Shown here: positions 1-11,067 of the stretch, in pieces
Layout: the number at the start of each line of letters is the position of its first letter
How positions within the stretch are numbered: position 1 is the first letter of the stretch
Assembly (NCBI RefSeq): GCF_041296385.1
Contig: NW_027183960.1
Location: forward strand, 620,001-684,000
Source of the DNA: Aphelocoma coerulescens
Lineage: Eukaryota; Chordata; Aves; Passeriformes; Corvidae
DNA: 64,000 bases
Direction of reading: 5' to 3'
Position numbers and translations under genes: made by a program
The notes under the pieces: model-generated
Database searches by the model: none
What the model saw: the letters and a program-made list of their open reading frames with translations, nothing else
Told to the model about the DNA's origin: nothing

Positions 1-820
1 TAGGGCACATGTCAGCAGGGAGCAGGGAGACCCCCGTGCCCAGGCCATGCCTCTACCCCAGGGTCCCCTCTCCCATGACCTCATGGCAGGGGGGAGGAAC
101 CCCAACACTTCCGGAGGTGTAGTCTCTCTCCTCCTCCTTGCAGCTGGCTCATGGGCCCACATTCAGGGCCCCCACCTCGGGAGAAAATTCTCCCAATGTG
201 GTCTGATGTTGAAAGAGTCAAGAAGAGAAGAAGGGAAAAAAAACCCCAAAGTCCCAGGAAAACAAAGTTCAACTCTCCATCTCCCCCCAGAGAAAAGGAG
301 CTGAAAACTGGCTAAAAAGAAACAAAGTTGCTTCCTCTGCTCTTGCTGCAAGCAGGATGCAGAGGAGTGTGTATGTGTGTCCTTGAACAAACGCTCTGAG
401 AAGTTTGTCTGGCTTTTTTTTCCTCTCCCCCCTCTCAGGCTCAGTTGAAAGGCACAGAAATGCACAAAGTTCACTTCTGGGCATAGAGCAGCGATAGGGG
501 ATACACATGATAAAGTCACCCCAAGACACAGGGACAGAGAATTCAGTGGAAAGACTCCGAGAATTCTGCTCCCAGAGAATTCTGCTCACCCTGACCCTTG
601 TAGAAAGGGGACATCGTTCCCGGCAGCCTGTACTGAGCATGTGGCTCCTGAGTGGGGTTTGTTGTTTAGGAAACCTGCTCCGGCTTTTCCATTCTTTCCT
701 TCCAAACAGGAAAACTTCTCCTGGGGCTGTGTGCAGGCAGAGCCCTGAGGAGAGCAGGTGGCACATGGTGCGCTGGGCTGGGACAGCCAGCTGCAGAGCT
801 CAAGGGAAGAAGCCCAAAGT
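1..820. repeat. Unit segment 1 (representative, U1): non-minisatellite left part
   Basis: This 820-bp part shows no obvious internal repetition apart from a 16-bp duplication at 559-590. It holds several pyrimidine tracts ending in CAG (ending near 143, 290 and 438), a GT-rich run near 370, and an A-rich stretch near 236-245. Most A/B lineage markers lie here. Its origin is unknown to me; it may be former unique sequence or degraded transposon captured in the amplified unit. The equivalent part of every other unit begins at that unit's start. Confidence 0.85.
559..590. repeat. 16-bp direct duplication carrying paired EcoRI sites (U1 example)
   Basis: GAGAATTCTGCTC occurs twice in direct tandem, at 559-574 and 575-590, the copies differing in the last bases. 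Each copy contains GAATTC (561-566 and 577-582), and a third GAATTC lies just upstream at 539-544. In most B units the second copy reads GAGATAATTCCTGCTC, a 3-bp longer form that destroys the third site. Confidence 0.9.
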
Positions 821-1656
821 GTCACAATGGCTCCTTGCCTTCACATGCAACACCTGGGTCACAATGGTCTCCTTGATTCCATGAGGCCCCACTGTGTCAC
901 AATGGCTCCTTGGTTCCATCGGGTTCCGCAGTGTCACCATGGTCTCTTTTGATCCGCACTGTCATCATGGACAATTGGTTCCATGAGGCCCCGCAGTGTC
1001 ACAATGGTCCCTTGCTTCCATAGGTTTGATGTTGTAACAATGGACTCCTTGCTTCTATGAGCTAGCCTGCTTTTTGCAGAGGTGTCTTTGGTTCCAACAA
1101 GGCCCCGCTGTGTCTCAGTGCACCCTGGCTTCCATGTGGATCTGGAGCATCACAAAGGCTCCTTGGTTCCACCAGGTCCTGCTGTGTCACAATGGGTCCT
1201 GTGGTCCCTGAGGCCCTCCAAAGTCATCATGGAGGCTTGCTTCCATGAGGTTCCATTATGTGCCAGTGGTCATCTTGGTTCCAGGAGTTTCCTTAGTGTC
1301 ACAATGCTCTCCATGCTTCCATGATTCCCCACAATGTCCCAATGCTCTCCATGCTTCCATTAGGCCCTGCTTTGCCACAATGGTCCCCTTGTTTCCATGA
1401 GGCCCCGCTGTGTCACAATGGACCTATGGTTCCATGATGTTGCGTGGTGTCACCGTGCTCTTCTTGAATCCGCCAAGTAACCATGGACCATTGGTTCCAT
1501 GCGGCCTGGCCGTGTCACAATGGGCTCCGTGATTCCATGATTCCCCACGGTGTCACAATGGAGCCTTGTTTCTAGGAGGTTCTGTACTGTCACAATTGTC
1601 TCCTTGATGCCATCAGCCCCTGCAGTGTCACAATGGCTCCTTGGTTCCATGAGGAA
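821..1656. repeat. Nested ~37-bp minisatellite, ~23 degenerate copies (U1 example)
   Basis: GTCACAATGG-like starts recur at 821, 858, 896, 933, 961, 998, 1034, about 1083, 1112, about 1149, 1186, 1223, 1260, 1298, about 1335, 1374, 1412, 1449, 1477, 1514, 1552, 1589 and 1627. Most steps are 36-39 bp, with two clear 28-bp steps (933-961 and 1449-1477). The second half of a typical copy contains TTGGTTCCATGAGGCC. Copies within a unit are divergent, but each copy is nearly identical to its counterpart in the other units. The internal amplification therefore predates amplification of the 2.2-kb unit. The period is not a multiple of three, so the short open frames crossing it are not evidence of coding. 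It is not a CRISPR array, because no unique spacers separate the repeats. Confidence 0.93.
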
Positions 1657-1793
1657 CACAATAGCTTGGCATAAGCATTGAGCAACAGCTGCTGAACACA
1701 CCTGGCAACATCTGCTTGCATCAAAAGAGGGCTTCAAGCTGACAATGGCACCAGCAGCTTCCATCTGCAACAGAGACCCAGGAAAGGACAGGC
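1657..1793. repeat. Unit segment 3 (U1 example): linker between minisatellite and LTR-like part
   Basis: This 137-bp stretch shows no repeat structure of its own and is highly conserved among units. The main variation is near its right end, where some units have CAGAGACCCAGGAAAGG, others CAGACACCCAGGAAAGG and others CAGACACCCAGGGAAAGG. These three forms help trace exchange breakpoints. Nothing coding or structural is recognised. Confidence 0.7.
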
Positions 1794-2213
1794 TGTGCCG
1801 GTTTGGACAAATGTGGAGGAAAATATCCTCTGATAGAAGGCAGGTTACACCCAGCCCTCCCCCACCAGCTTTGGGAAAAAAGAATTTTCCTGGGAAGAAA
1901 GTGAAAGAGATAAAAACTATTTTTTTAACAAACACCCAGGAAAAGGAGAACAATGCTAAATATTAAAAGCTCTCGCTGTGCAGAGAAAGCTGGGATAATT
2001 TGAGAGTCCTTCCGTGTTTCGGTGGGGTCTCCTGAAACATCCATAGACAGCGAGGCCCGTGCAAAGAAATAGGGAGCCATTCTTGAGAGAAGTTTCAGAG
2101 CTCTTTCTTCTCCAGCCACATGGGCGGGGCACTGCCAAAGAACTGAGCAATCACGGCACAACCAGGGCCCTCCTGGCACAGGGCAACACAAAATAAGCAG
2201 TGCTGAACAGGAT
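1794..2213 (+). mobile_element. Possible ERV LTR-derived segment (U1 example)
   Basis: The segment begins TGTGCCGGTTTGG, resembling the 5' TG terminus of avian endogenous retrovirus LTRs as I remember them. It continues with an A-rich region containing AGATAAAAACTATT, an ATTAAA hexamer near 1963 and a GC box at 2122-2130. It may extend into the next unit, because no clear CA-ended right terminus or target-site duplication can be fixed. No gag, pol or env reading frame and no primer-binding site is visible. A solo or truncated LTR caught in the amplified unit is one explanation; unrelated AT-rich sequence is the alternative. Confidence 0.3.
2122..2130 (+). promoter_or_regulatory. GC box (Sp1/KLF-type) motif, U1 example
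   Basis: GGGCGGGGC matches the core GC box bound by Sp1/KLF factors. The same motif occurs at the corresponding place in most units. It is replaced by GGGCAGGGC at the ends of U7 (15411-15419), U10 (22039-22047) and U13 (28677-28685). Whether it drives transcription is unknown; a single GC box is weak evidence for a promoter. Confidence 0.25.
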
Positions 2214-4427
2214 TAGGGCACATGTCAGCAGGGAGCAGGGAGACCCCCGTGCCCAGGCCATGCCTCTACCCCAGGGTCCCCTCTCCCATGACCTCATGGC
2301 AGGGGGGAGGAACCCCAACACTTCCGGAGGTGTAGTCTCTCTCCTCCTCCTTGCAGCTGGCTCATGGGCCCACATTCAGGGCCCCCACCTCGGGAGAAAA
2401 TTCTCCCAATGTGGTCTGATGTTGAAAGAGTCAAGAAGAGAAGAAGGGAAAAAAAACCCCAAAGTCCCAGGAAAACAAAGTTCAACTCTCCATCTCCCCC
2501 CAGAGAAAAGGAGCTGAAAACTGGCTAAAAAGAAACAAAGTTGCTTCCTCTGCTCTTGCTGCAAGCAGGATGCAAAGGAGTGTGTGTATGTGTGTCCTTG
2601 AACAAACGCTCTGAGAAGTTTGTCCGGTTTTTTTTCCTCTCCCCCCTCTCAGGCTCAGTTGAAAGGCACAGAAATGCACAAAGTTCACTTCTGGGCATAG
2701 AGCAGCGATAGGGGATACACATGATAAAGTCACCCCAAGACACGGGGACAGAGAATTCAGTGGAAAGACTCCGAGAATTCTGCTCCCAGAGAATTCTGCT
2801 CACCCTGACCCTTGTAGAAAGGGGACATCGTTCCCGGCAGCCTGTACTGAGCATGTGGCTCCTGAGTGGGGTTTGTTGTTTAGGAAACCTGCTCCGGCTT
2901 TTCCATTCTTTCCTTCCAAACAGGAAAACTTCTCCTGGGGCTGTGTGCAGGCAGAGCCCTGAGGAGAGCAGGTGGCACATGGTGCGCTGGGCTGGGACAG
3001 CCAGCTGCAGAGCTCAAGGGAAGAAGCCCAAAGTGTCACAATGGCTCCTTGCCTTCACATGCAACACCTGGGTCACAATGGTCTCCTTGATTCCATGAGG
3101 CCCCACTGTGTCACAATGGCTCCTTGGTTCCATCGGGTTCCGCAGTGTCACCATGGTCTCTTTTGATCCGCATTGTCATCATGGACAATTGGTTCCATGA
3201 GGCCCCGCAGTGTCACAATGGTCCCTTGCTTCCATAGGTTTGATGTTGTAACAATGGACTCCTTGCTTCTATGAGCTAGCCTGCTTTTTGCAGAGGTGTC
3301 TTTGGTTCCAACAAGGCCCCGCTGTGTCTCAGTGCACCCTGGCTTCCATGTGGATCTGGAGCATCACAAAGGCTCCTTGGTTCCACCAGGTCCTGCTGTG
3401 TCACAATGGGTCCTGTGGTCCCTGAGGCCCTCCAAAGTCATCATGGAGGCTTGCTTCCATGAGGTTCCATTATGTGCCAGTGGTCATCTTGGTTCCAGGA
3501 GTTTCCTTAGTGTCACAATGCTCTCCATGCTTCCATGATTCCCCACAATGTCACAATGCTCTCCATGCTTCCATTAGGCCCTGCTTTGCCACAATGGTCC
3601 CCTTGTTTCCATGAGGCCCCGCTGTGTCACAATGGACCTATGGTTCCATGATGTTGCGTGGTGTCACCGTGCTCTTCTTGAATCCGCCAAGTAACCATGG
3701 ACCATTGGTTCCATGCGGCCTGGCCGTGTCACAATGGGCTCCGTGATTCCATGATTCCCCACGGTGTCACAATGGAGCCTTGTTTCTAGGAGGTTCTGTA
3801 CTGTCACAATTGTCTCCTTGATGCCATCAGCCCCTGCAGTGTCACAATGGCTCCTTGGTTCCATGAGGAACACAATAGCTTGGCATAAGCATTGAGCAAC
3901 AGCTGCTGAACACACCTGGCAACATCTGCTTGCATCAAAAGAGGGCTTCAAGCTGACAATGGCACCAGCAGCTTCCATCTGCAACAGAGACCCAGGAAAG
4001 GACAGGCTGTGCCGGTTTGGACAAATGTGGAGGAAAATATCCTCTGATAGAAGGCAGGTTACACCCAGCCCTCCCCCACCAGCTTCGGGAAAAAAGAATT
4101 TTCCTGGGAAGAAAGTGAAAGAGATAAAAACTATTTTTTTAACAAACAGACAGGAAAAGGAGAACAATGCTAAATATTAAAAGCTCTCGCTGTGCAGAGA
4201 AAGCTGGGATAATTTGAGAGTCCTTCCGTGTTTCGGTGGGGTCTCCTGAAACATCCATAGACAGCGAGGCCCGTGCAAAGAAATAGGGAGCCATTCTTGA
4301 GAGAAGTTTCAGAGCTCTTTCTTCTCCAGCCACATGGGCGGGGCACTGCCAAAGAACTGAGCAATCACGGCACAACCAGGGCCCTCCTGGCACAGGGCAA
4401 CACAAAATAAGCAGTGCTGAACAGGAT
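2214..4427. repeat. Macrosatellite unit U2 (A lineage, 2,214 bp)
   Basis: Minisatellite block at 3035-3870. It has GATGCAAAGGAG and the longer GTGTGTGTATG run, both shared with U18. The right part carries AACAGACAGG rather than AACACCCAGG. Confidence 0.95.
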
Positions 4428-6642
4428 TAGGGCACATGTCAGCAGGGAGCAGGGAGACCCCCGTGCCCAGGCCATGCCTCTACCCCAGGGTCCCCTCTCC
4501 CATGACCTCATGGCAGGGGGGAGGAACCCCAACACTTCCGGAGGTGTAGTCTCTCTCCTCCTCCTTGCAGCTGGCTCATGGGCCCACATTCAGGGCCCCC
4601 ACCTCGGGAGAAAATTCTCCCAATGTGCTCTGATGTTGAAAGAGTCAAGAAGAGAAGAAGGGATAAAAAACCCCAAAGTCCCAGGAAAACAAAGTTCAAC
4701 TCTCCATCTCCCCCCAGAGAAAAGGAGCTGAAAACTGGCTAAAAAGAAACAAAGTTGCCTCCTCTGCTCTTGCTGCAAGCAGGATGCAGAGGAGTGTGTG
4801 TATGTGTGTCCTTGAACAAACGCTCTGAGAAGTTTGTCCGGTTTTTTTTCCTCTCCCCCCTCTCAGGCTCAGTTGAAAGGCACAGAAATGCACAAAGTTC
4901 ACTTCTGGGCATAGAGCAGCGATAGGGGATACACATGATAAAGTCACCCCAAGACACGGGGACAGAGAATTCAGTGGAAAGACTCCGAGAATTCTGCTCC
5001 CAGAGAATTCTGCTCACCCTGACCCTTGTAGAAAGGGGACATCGTTCCAGGCAGCCTGTACTGAGCATGTGGCTCCTGAGTGGGGTTTGTTGTTTAGGAA
5101 ACCTGCTCCGGCTTTTCCATTCTTTCCTTCCAAACAGGAAAACTTCTCCTGGGGCTGTGTGCAGGCAGAGCCCTGAGGAGAGCAGGTGGCACATGGTGCG
5201 CTGGGCTGGGACAGCCAGCTGCAGAGCTCAAGGGAAGAAGCCCAAAGTGTCACAATGGCTCCTTGCCTTCACATGCAACACCTGGGTCACAATGGTCTCC
5301 TTGATTCCATGAGGCCCCACTGTGTCACAATGGCTCCTTGGTTCCATGCGGTTCCGCAGTGTCACCATGGTCTCTTTTGATCCGCATTGTCATCATGGAC
5401 AATTGGTTCCATGAGGCCCCGCAGTGTCACAATGGTCCCTTGCTTCCATAGGTTTGATGTTGTAACAATGGACTCCTTGCTTCTATGAGCTAGCCTGCTT
5501 TTTGCAGAGGTGTCTTTGGTTCCAACAAGGCCCCGCTGTGTCTCAGTGCACCCTGGCTTCCATGTGGATCTGGAGTATCACAAAGGCTCCTTGGTTCCAC
5601 CAGGTCCTGCTGTGTCACAATGGGTCCTGTGGTCCCCGAGGCCCTCCAAAGTCATCATGGAGGCTTGCTTCCATGAGGTTCCATTATGTGCCAGTGGTCA
5701 TCTTGGTTCCAGGAGTTTCCTTAGTGTCACAATGCTCTCCATGCTTCCATGATTCCCCACAATGTCACAATGCTCTCCATGCTTCCATTAGGCCCTGCTT
5801 TGCCACAATGGTCCCCTTGTTTCCATGAGGCCCCGCTGTGTCACAATGGACCTATGGTTCCAGGATGTTGCGTGGTGTCACCGTGCTCTTCTTGAATCCG
5901 CCAAGTAACCATGGACCATTGGTTCCATGCGGCCTGGCCGTGTCACAATGGGCTCCGTGATTCCATGATTCCCCACGGTGTCACAATGGAGCCTTGTTTC
6001 TAGGAGGTTCTGTACTGTCACAATTGTCTCCTTGATGCCATCAGCCCCTGCAGTGTCACAATGGCTCCTTGGTTCCATGAGGAACACAATAGCTTGGCAT
6101 AAGCATTGAGCAACAGCTGCTGAACACACCTGGCAACATCTGCTTGCATCAAAAGAGGGCTTCAAGCTGACAATGGCACCAGCAGCTTCCATCTGCAACA
6201 GACACCCAGGGAAAGGACAGGCTGTGCCGGTTTGGACAAATGTGGAGGAAAATATCCTCTGATAGAAGGCAGGTTACACCCAGCCCTCCCCCACCAGCTT
6301 CGGGAAAAAAGAATTTTCCTGGGAAGAAAGTGAAAGAGATAAAAACTATTTTTTTAACAAACAGACAGGAAAAGGAGAACAATGCTAAATATTAAAAGCT
6401 CTCGCTGTGCAGAGAAAGCTGGGATAATTTGAGAGTCCTTCCGTGTTTCGGTGGGGTCTCCTGAAACATCCATAGACAGCGAGGCCCGTGCAAAGAAATA
6501 GGGAGCCATTCTTGAGAGAAGTTTCAGAGCTCTTTCTTCTCCAGCCACATGGGCGGGGCACTGCCAAAGAACTGAGCAATCACGGCACAACCAGGGCCCT
6601 CCTGGCACAGGGCAACACAAAATAAGCAGTGCTGAACAGGAG
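4428..6642. repeat. Macrosatellite unit U3 (A lineage, 2,215 bp)
   Basis: Minisatellite block at 5249-6084. The left part has GTGCTCTGATG with GGGATAAAAAACC, a combination shared with U21 and U24. It ends in GAACAGGAG instead of GAACAGGAT, again as at the ends of U21 and U24. Confidence 0.95.
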
Positions 6643-8854
6643 TAGGGCACATGTCAGCAGGGAGCAGGGAGACCCCCGTGCCCAGGCCATGCCTCTACCC
6701 CAGGGTCCCCTCTCCCATGACCTCATGGCAGGGGGGAGGAACCCCAACACTTCCGGAGGTGTAGTCTCTCTCCTCCTCCTTGCAGCTGGCTCATGGGCCC
6801 ACATTCAGGGCCCCCACCTCGGGAGAAAATTCTCCCAATGTGGTCTGATGTTGAAAGAGTCAAGAAGAGAAGAAGGGAAAAAAAACCCCAAAGTCCCAGG
6901 AAAACAAAGTTCAACTCTCCATCTCCCCCCAGAGAAAAGGAGCTGAAAACTGGCTAAAAAGAAACAAAGTTGCTTCCTCTGCTCTTGCTGCAAGCAGGAT
7001 GCAGAGGAGTGTGTATGTGTGTCCTTGAACAAACGCTCTGAGAAGTTTGTCTGGCTTTTTTTTCCTCTCCCCCCTCTCAGGCTCAGTTGAAAGGCACAGA
7101 AATGCACAAAGTTCACTTCTGGGCATAGAGCAGCGATAGGGGATACACATGATAAAGTCACCCCAAGACACAGGGACAGAGAATTCAGTGGAAAGACTCC
7201 GAGAATTCTGCTCCCAGAGAATTCTGCTCACCCTGACCCTTGTAGAAAGGGGACATCGTTCCCGGCAGCCTGTACTGAGCATGTGGCTCCTGAGTGGGGT
7301 TTGTTGTTTAGGAAACCTGCTCCGGCTTTTCCATTCTTTCCTTCCAAACAGGAAAACTTCTCCTGGGGCTGTGTGCAGGCAGAGCCCTGAGGAGAGCAGG
7401 TGGCACATGGTGCGCTGGGCTGGGACAGCCAGCTGCAGAGCTCAAGGGAAGAAGCCCAAAGTGTCACAATGGCTCCTTGCCTTCACATGCAACACCTGGG
7501 TCACAATGGTCTCCTTGATTCCATGAGGCCCCACTGTGTCACAATGGCTCCTTGGTTCCATCGGGTTCCGCAGTGTCACCATGGTCTCTTTTGATCCGCA
7601 CTGTCATCATGGACAATTGGTTCCATGAGGCCCCGCAGTGTCACAATGGTCCCTTGCTTCCATAGGTTTGATGTTGTAACAATGGACTCCTTGCTTCTAT
7701 GAGCTAGCCTGCTTTTTGCAGAGGTGTCTTTGGTTCCAACAAGGCCCCGCTGTGTCTCAGTGCACCCTGGCTTCCATGTGGATCTGGAGCATCACAAAGG
7801 CTCCTTGGTTCCACCAGGTCCTGCTGTGTCACAATGGGTCCTGTGGTCCCTGAGGCCCTCCAAAGTCATCATGGAGGCTTGCTTCCATGAGGTTCCATTA
7901 TGTGCCAGTGGTCATCTTGGTTCCAGGAGTTTCCTTAGTGTCACAATGCTCTCCATGCTTCCATGATTCCCCACAATGTCACAATGCTCTCCATGCTTCC
8001 ATTAGGCCCTGCTTTGCCACAATGGTCCCCTTGTTTCCATGAGGCCCCGCTGTGTCACAATGGACCTATGGTTCCATGATGTTGCGTGGTGTCACCGTGC
8101 TCTTCTTGAATCCGCCGTGTAACCATGGACCATTGGTTCCATGCGGCCTGGCCGTGTCACAATGGGCTCCTTGATTCCATGATTCCCCACGGTGTCACAA
8201 TGGAGCCTTGTTTCTAGGAGGTTCTGTACTGTCACAATTGCCTCCTTGATGCCATCAGCCCCTGCAGTGTCACAATGGCTCCTTGGTTCCATGAGGAACA
8301 CAATAGCTTGGCATAAGCATTGAGCAACAGCTGCTGAACACACCTGGCAACATCTGCTTGCATCAAAAGAGGGCTTCAAGCTGACAATGGCACCAGCAGC
8401 TTCCATCTGCAACAGACACCCAGGAAAGGACAGGCTGTGCCGGTTTGGACAAATGTGGAGGAAAATATCCTCTGATAGAAGGCAGGTTACACCCAGCCCT
8501 CCCCCACCAGCTTCGGGAAAAAAGAATTTTCCTGGGACGAAAGTGAAAGAGATAAAAACAATTTTTTAACAAACACCCAGGAAAAGGAGAACAATGCTAA
8601 ATATTAAAAGCTCTCGCTGTGCAGAGAAAGCTGGGATAATTTGAGAGTCCTTCCGTGTTTCGGTGGGGTCTCCTGAAACATCCATAGACAGCGAGGCCCG
8701 TGCAAAGAAATAGGGAGCCATTCTTGAGAGAAGTTTCAGAGCTCTTTCTTCTCCAGCCACATGGGCGGGGCACTGCCAAAGAACTGAGCAATCACGGCAC
8801 AACCAGGGCCCTCCTGGCACAAGGCAACACAAAATAAGCAGTGCTGAACAGGAT
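6643..8854. repeat. Macrosatellite unit U4 (A lineage, 2,212 bp)
   Basis: Minisatellite block at 7463-8298. The left half matches U1, U22 and U25. The right end carries GGGACGAAAGTG and the shorter AACAATTTTTTAAC, a class shared with U18, U26, U28 and U29. Confidence 0.95.
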
Positions 8855-11067
8855 TAGGGCACATGTCAGCAGGGAGCAGGGAGACCCCCGTGCCCAGGCC
8901 ATGCCTCTACCCCAGGGTCCCCTCTCCCATGACCTCATGGCAGGGGGGAGGAACCCCAACACTTCCGGAGGTGCAGTCTCTCTCCTCCTCCTTGCAGCTG
9001 GCTCATGGGCCCACATTCAGGGCCCCCACCTCGGGAGAAAATTCTCCCAATGTGGTCTGATGTTGAAAGAGTCAAGAAGAGAAGAAGGGAAAAAAACCCC
9101 CAAAGTCCCAGGAAAACAAAGTTCAACTCTCCATCTCTCCCCAGAGAAAAGGAGCTGAAAACTGGCTAAAAAGAAACAAAGTTGCTTCCTCTGCTCTTGC
9201 TGCAAGCAGGATGCAGAGGAGTGTGTATGTGTGTCCTTGAACAAACGCTCTGAGAAGTTTGTCCGGTTTTTTTTCCTCTCCCCCCTCTCAGGCTCAGTTG
9301 AAAGGCACAGAAATGCACAAAGTTCACTTCTGGGCATAGAGCAGCAATAGGGGATACACATGATAAAGTCACCCCAAGACACGGGGACAGAGAATTCAGT
9401 GGAAAGACTCCGAGAATTCTGCTCCCAGAGAATTCTGCTCACCCTGACCCTTGTAGAAAGGGGACATCGTTCCCGGCAGCCTGTACTGAGCATGTGGCTC
9501 CTGAGTGGGGTTTGTTGTTTGGGAAACCTGCTCCGGCTTTTCCATTCTTTCCTTCCAAACAGGAAAACTTCTCCTGGGGCTGTGTGCAGGCAGAGCCCTG
9601 AGGAGAGCAGGTGGCACATGGTGCGCTGGGCTGGGACAGCCAGCTGCAGAGCTCAAGGGAAGAAGCCCAAAGTGTCACAATGGCTCCTTGCCTTCACATG
9701 CAACACCTGGGTCACAATGGTCTCCTTGATTCCATGAGGCCCCACTGTGTCACAACGGCTCCTTGGTTCCATGCGGTTCCGCAGTGTCACCATGGTCTCT
9801 TTTGATCCGCACTGTGATCATGGACAATTGGTTCCATGAGGCCCCGCAGTGTCACAATGGTCCCTTGCTTCCATAGGTTTGATGTTGTAACAATGGACTC
9901 CTTGCTTCTATGAGCTAGCCTGCTTTTTGCAGAGGTGTCTTTGGTTCCAACAAGGCCCCGCTGTGTCTCAGTGCACCCTGGCTTCCATGTGGATCTGGAG
10001 TATCACAAAGGCTCCTTGGTTCCACCAGGTCCTGCTGTGTCACAATGGGTCCTGTGGTCCCCGAGGCCCTCCAAAGTCATCATGGAGGCTTGCTTCCATG
10101 AGGTTCCATTATGTGCCAGTGGTCATCTTGGTTCCAGGAGTTTCCTTAGTGTCACAATGCTCTCCATGCTTCCATGATTCCCCACAATGTCCCAATGCTC
10201 TCCATGCTTCCATTAGGCCCTGCTTTGCCACAATGGTCCCCTTGTTTCCATGAGGCCCCGCTGTGTCACAATGGACGCATGGTTCCGTGATGTTGCGTGG
10301 TGTCACCGTGCTCTTCTTGAATCCGCAGTGGAACCATGGACCATTGGTTCCATGCGGCCTGGCCGTGTCACAATGGGCTCCGTGATTCCATGATTCCCCA
10401 CGGTGTCACAATGGAGCCTTGTTTCTAGGAGGTTCTGTACTGTCACAATTGTCTCCTTGATGCCATCAGCCCCTGCAGTGTCACAATGGCTCCTTGGTTC
10501 CATGAGGAACACAATAGCTTGGCATAAGCATTGAGCAACAGCTGCTGAACACACCTGGCAACATCTGCTTGCATCAAAAGAGGGCTTCAAGCTGACAATG
10601 GCACCAGCAGCTTCCATCTGCAACAGACACCCAGGGAAAGGACAGGCTGTGCCGGTTTGGACAAATGTGGAGGAAAATATCCTCTGATAGAAGGCAGGTT
10701 ACACCCAGCCCTCCCCCACCAGCTTCGGGAAAAAAGAATTTTCCTGGGAAGAAAGTGAAAGAGATAAAAACTATTTTTTTAACAAACACCCAGGAAAAGG
10801 ATAACAATGCTAAATATTAAAACCTCTCGCTGTGGAGAGAAACCTGGGATAATTTGAGAGTCCTTCCGTGTTTCGGTGGGGTCTCCTGAAACATCCATAG
10901 ACAGCGAGGCCCGTGCAAAGAAACAGGGAGCGATTCTTGAGAGAAGTTTCAGAGCTCTTTCTTCTCCAGCCACATGGGCGGGGCACTGCCAAAGAACTGA
11001 GCAATCACGGCACAACCAGGGCCCTCCTGGCACAGGGCAACACAAAATAACCAGTGCTGAACAGGAT
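8855..11067. repeat. Macrosatellite unit U5 (A-left chimera, 2,213 bp)
   Basis: Minisatellite block at 9674-10509. Left of about 9,384 it is A type, sharing CTCTCCCCAGAG with U16, U19 and U27. To the right it aligns with U8, U11 and U14 at exact 6,638-bp offsets, sharing TTGTTTGGGAAACC, CACAACGG and CACTGTGATC. It therefore contains the left edge of the 6,638-bp trimer tract. Confidence 0.93.

Larger units (their letters stand above)
1..2213. repeat. Macrosatellite unit U1 (A lineage, 2,213 bp)
   Basis: Minisatellite block at 821-1656. The middle carries the variant GTCTGGC before the T tract, shared with U4, U22 and U25. Its right end has AGCTTTGGG instead of AGCTTCGGG, shared with the right ends of U25 and U27. 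GTCCCAATG near 1336 replaces GTCACAATG, as also in U5. Confidence 0.95.

Noticed and set aside
102..176. G-quadruplex candidates in GGCAGGGGGGAGG and CCCCCACCTCGGGAG
   Set aside because: Only one long G-run with no set of four evenly spaced G-tracts is visible, so the evidence is too weak.
507..884. 125-codon + strand open frame recurring in A-type units
   Set aside because: It is interrupted in most B units by the GAGATAATTCC change, overlaps - strand frames, runs into the minisatellite and has no recognisable motif or start context.
1082..1324. 80-codon open frame on the + strand that is open in all 29 units (also e.g. 3296-3538)
   Set aside because: It lies inside the 37-bp minisatellite, whose period is not a multiple of three. 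It has low-complexity composition and no recognisable domain. Its persistence is explained by homogenisation of the array and the lack of indels in this block.
821..1656. CRISPR array because of regular ~37-bp repeats
   Set aside because: The repeats are contiguous and degenerate, with no unique spacers and no cas genes. The surrounding sequence is a eukaryotic satellite.
1450..1953. 167-codon - strand open frame with a hydrophobic start
   Set aside because: It is intact in only some units; a 1-bp length change in the CCCAGGAAAGG/CCCAGGGAAAGG region splits it in the others. It begins in an A/T-rich tract and ends in minisatellite sequence.
2010..2035. Possible CENP-B box around TTTCGGTGGGG
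   Set aside because: Only the TTCG start agrees. The required internal A and the CGGG end are missing on both strands.
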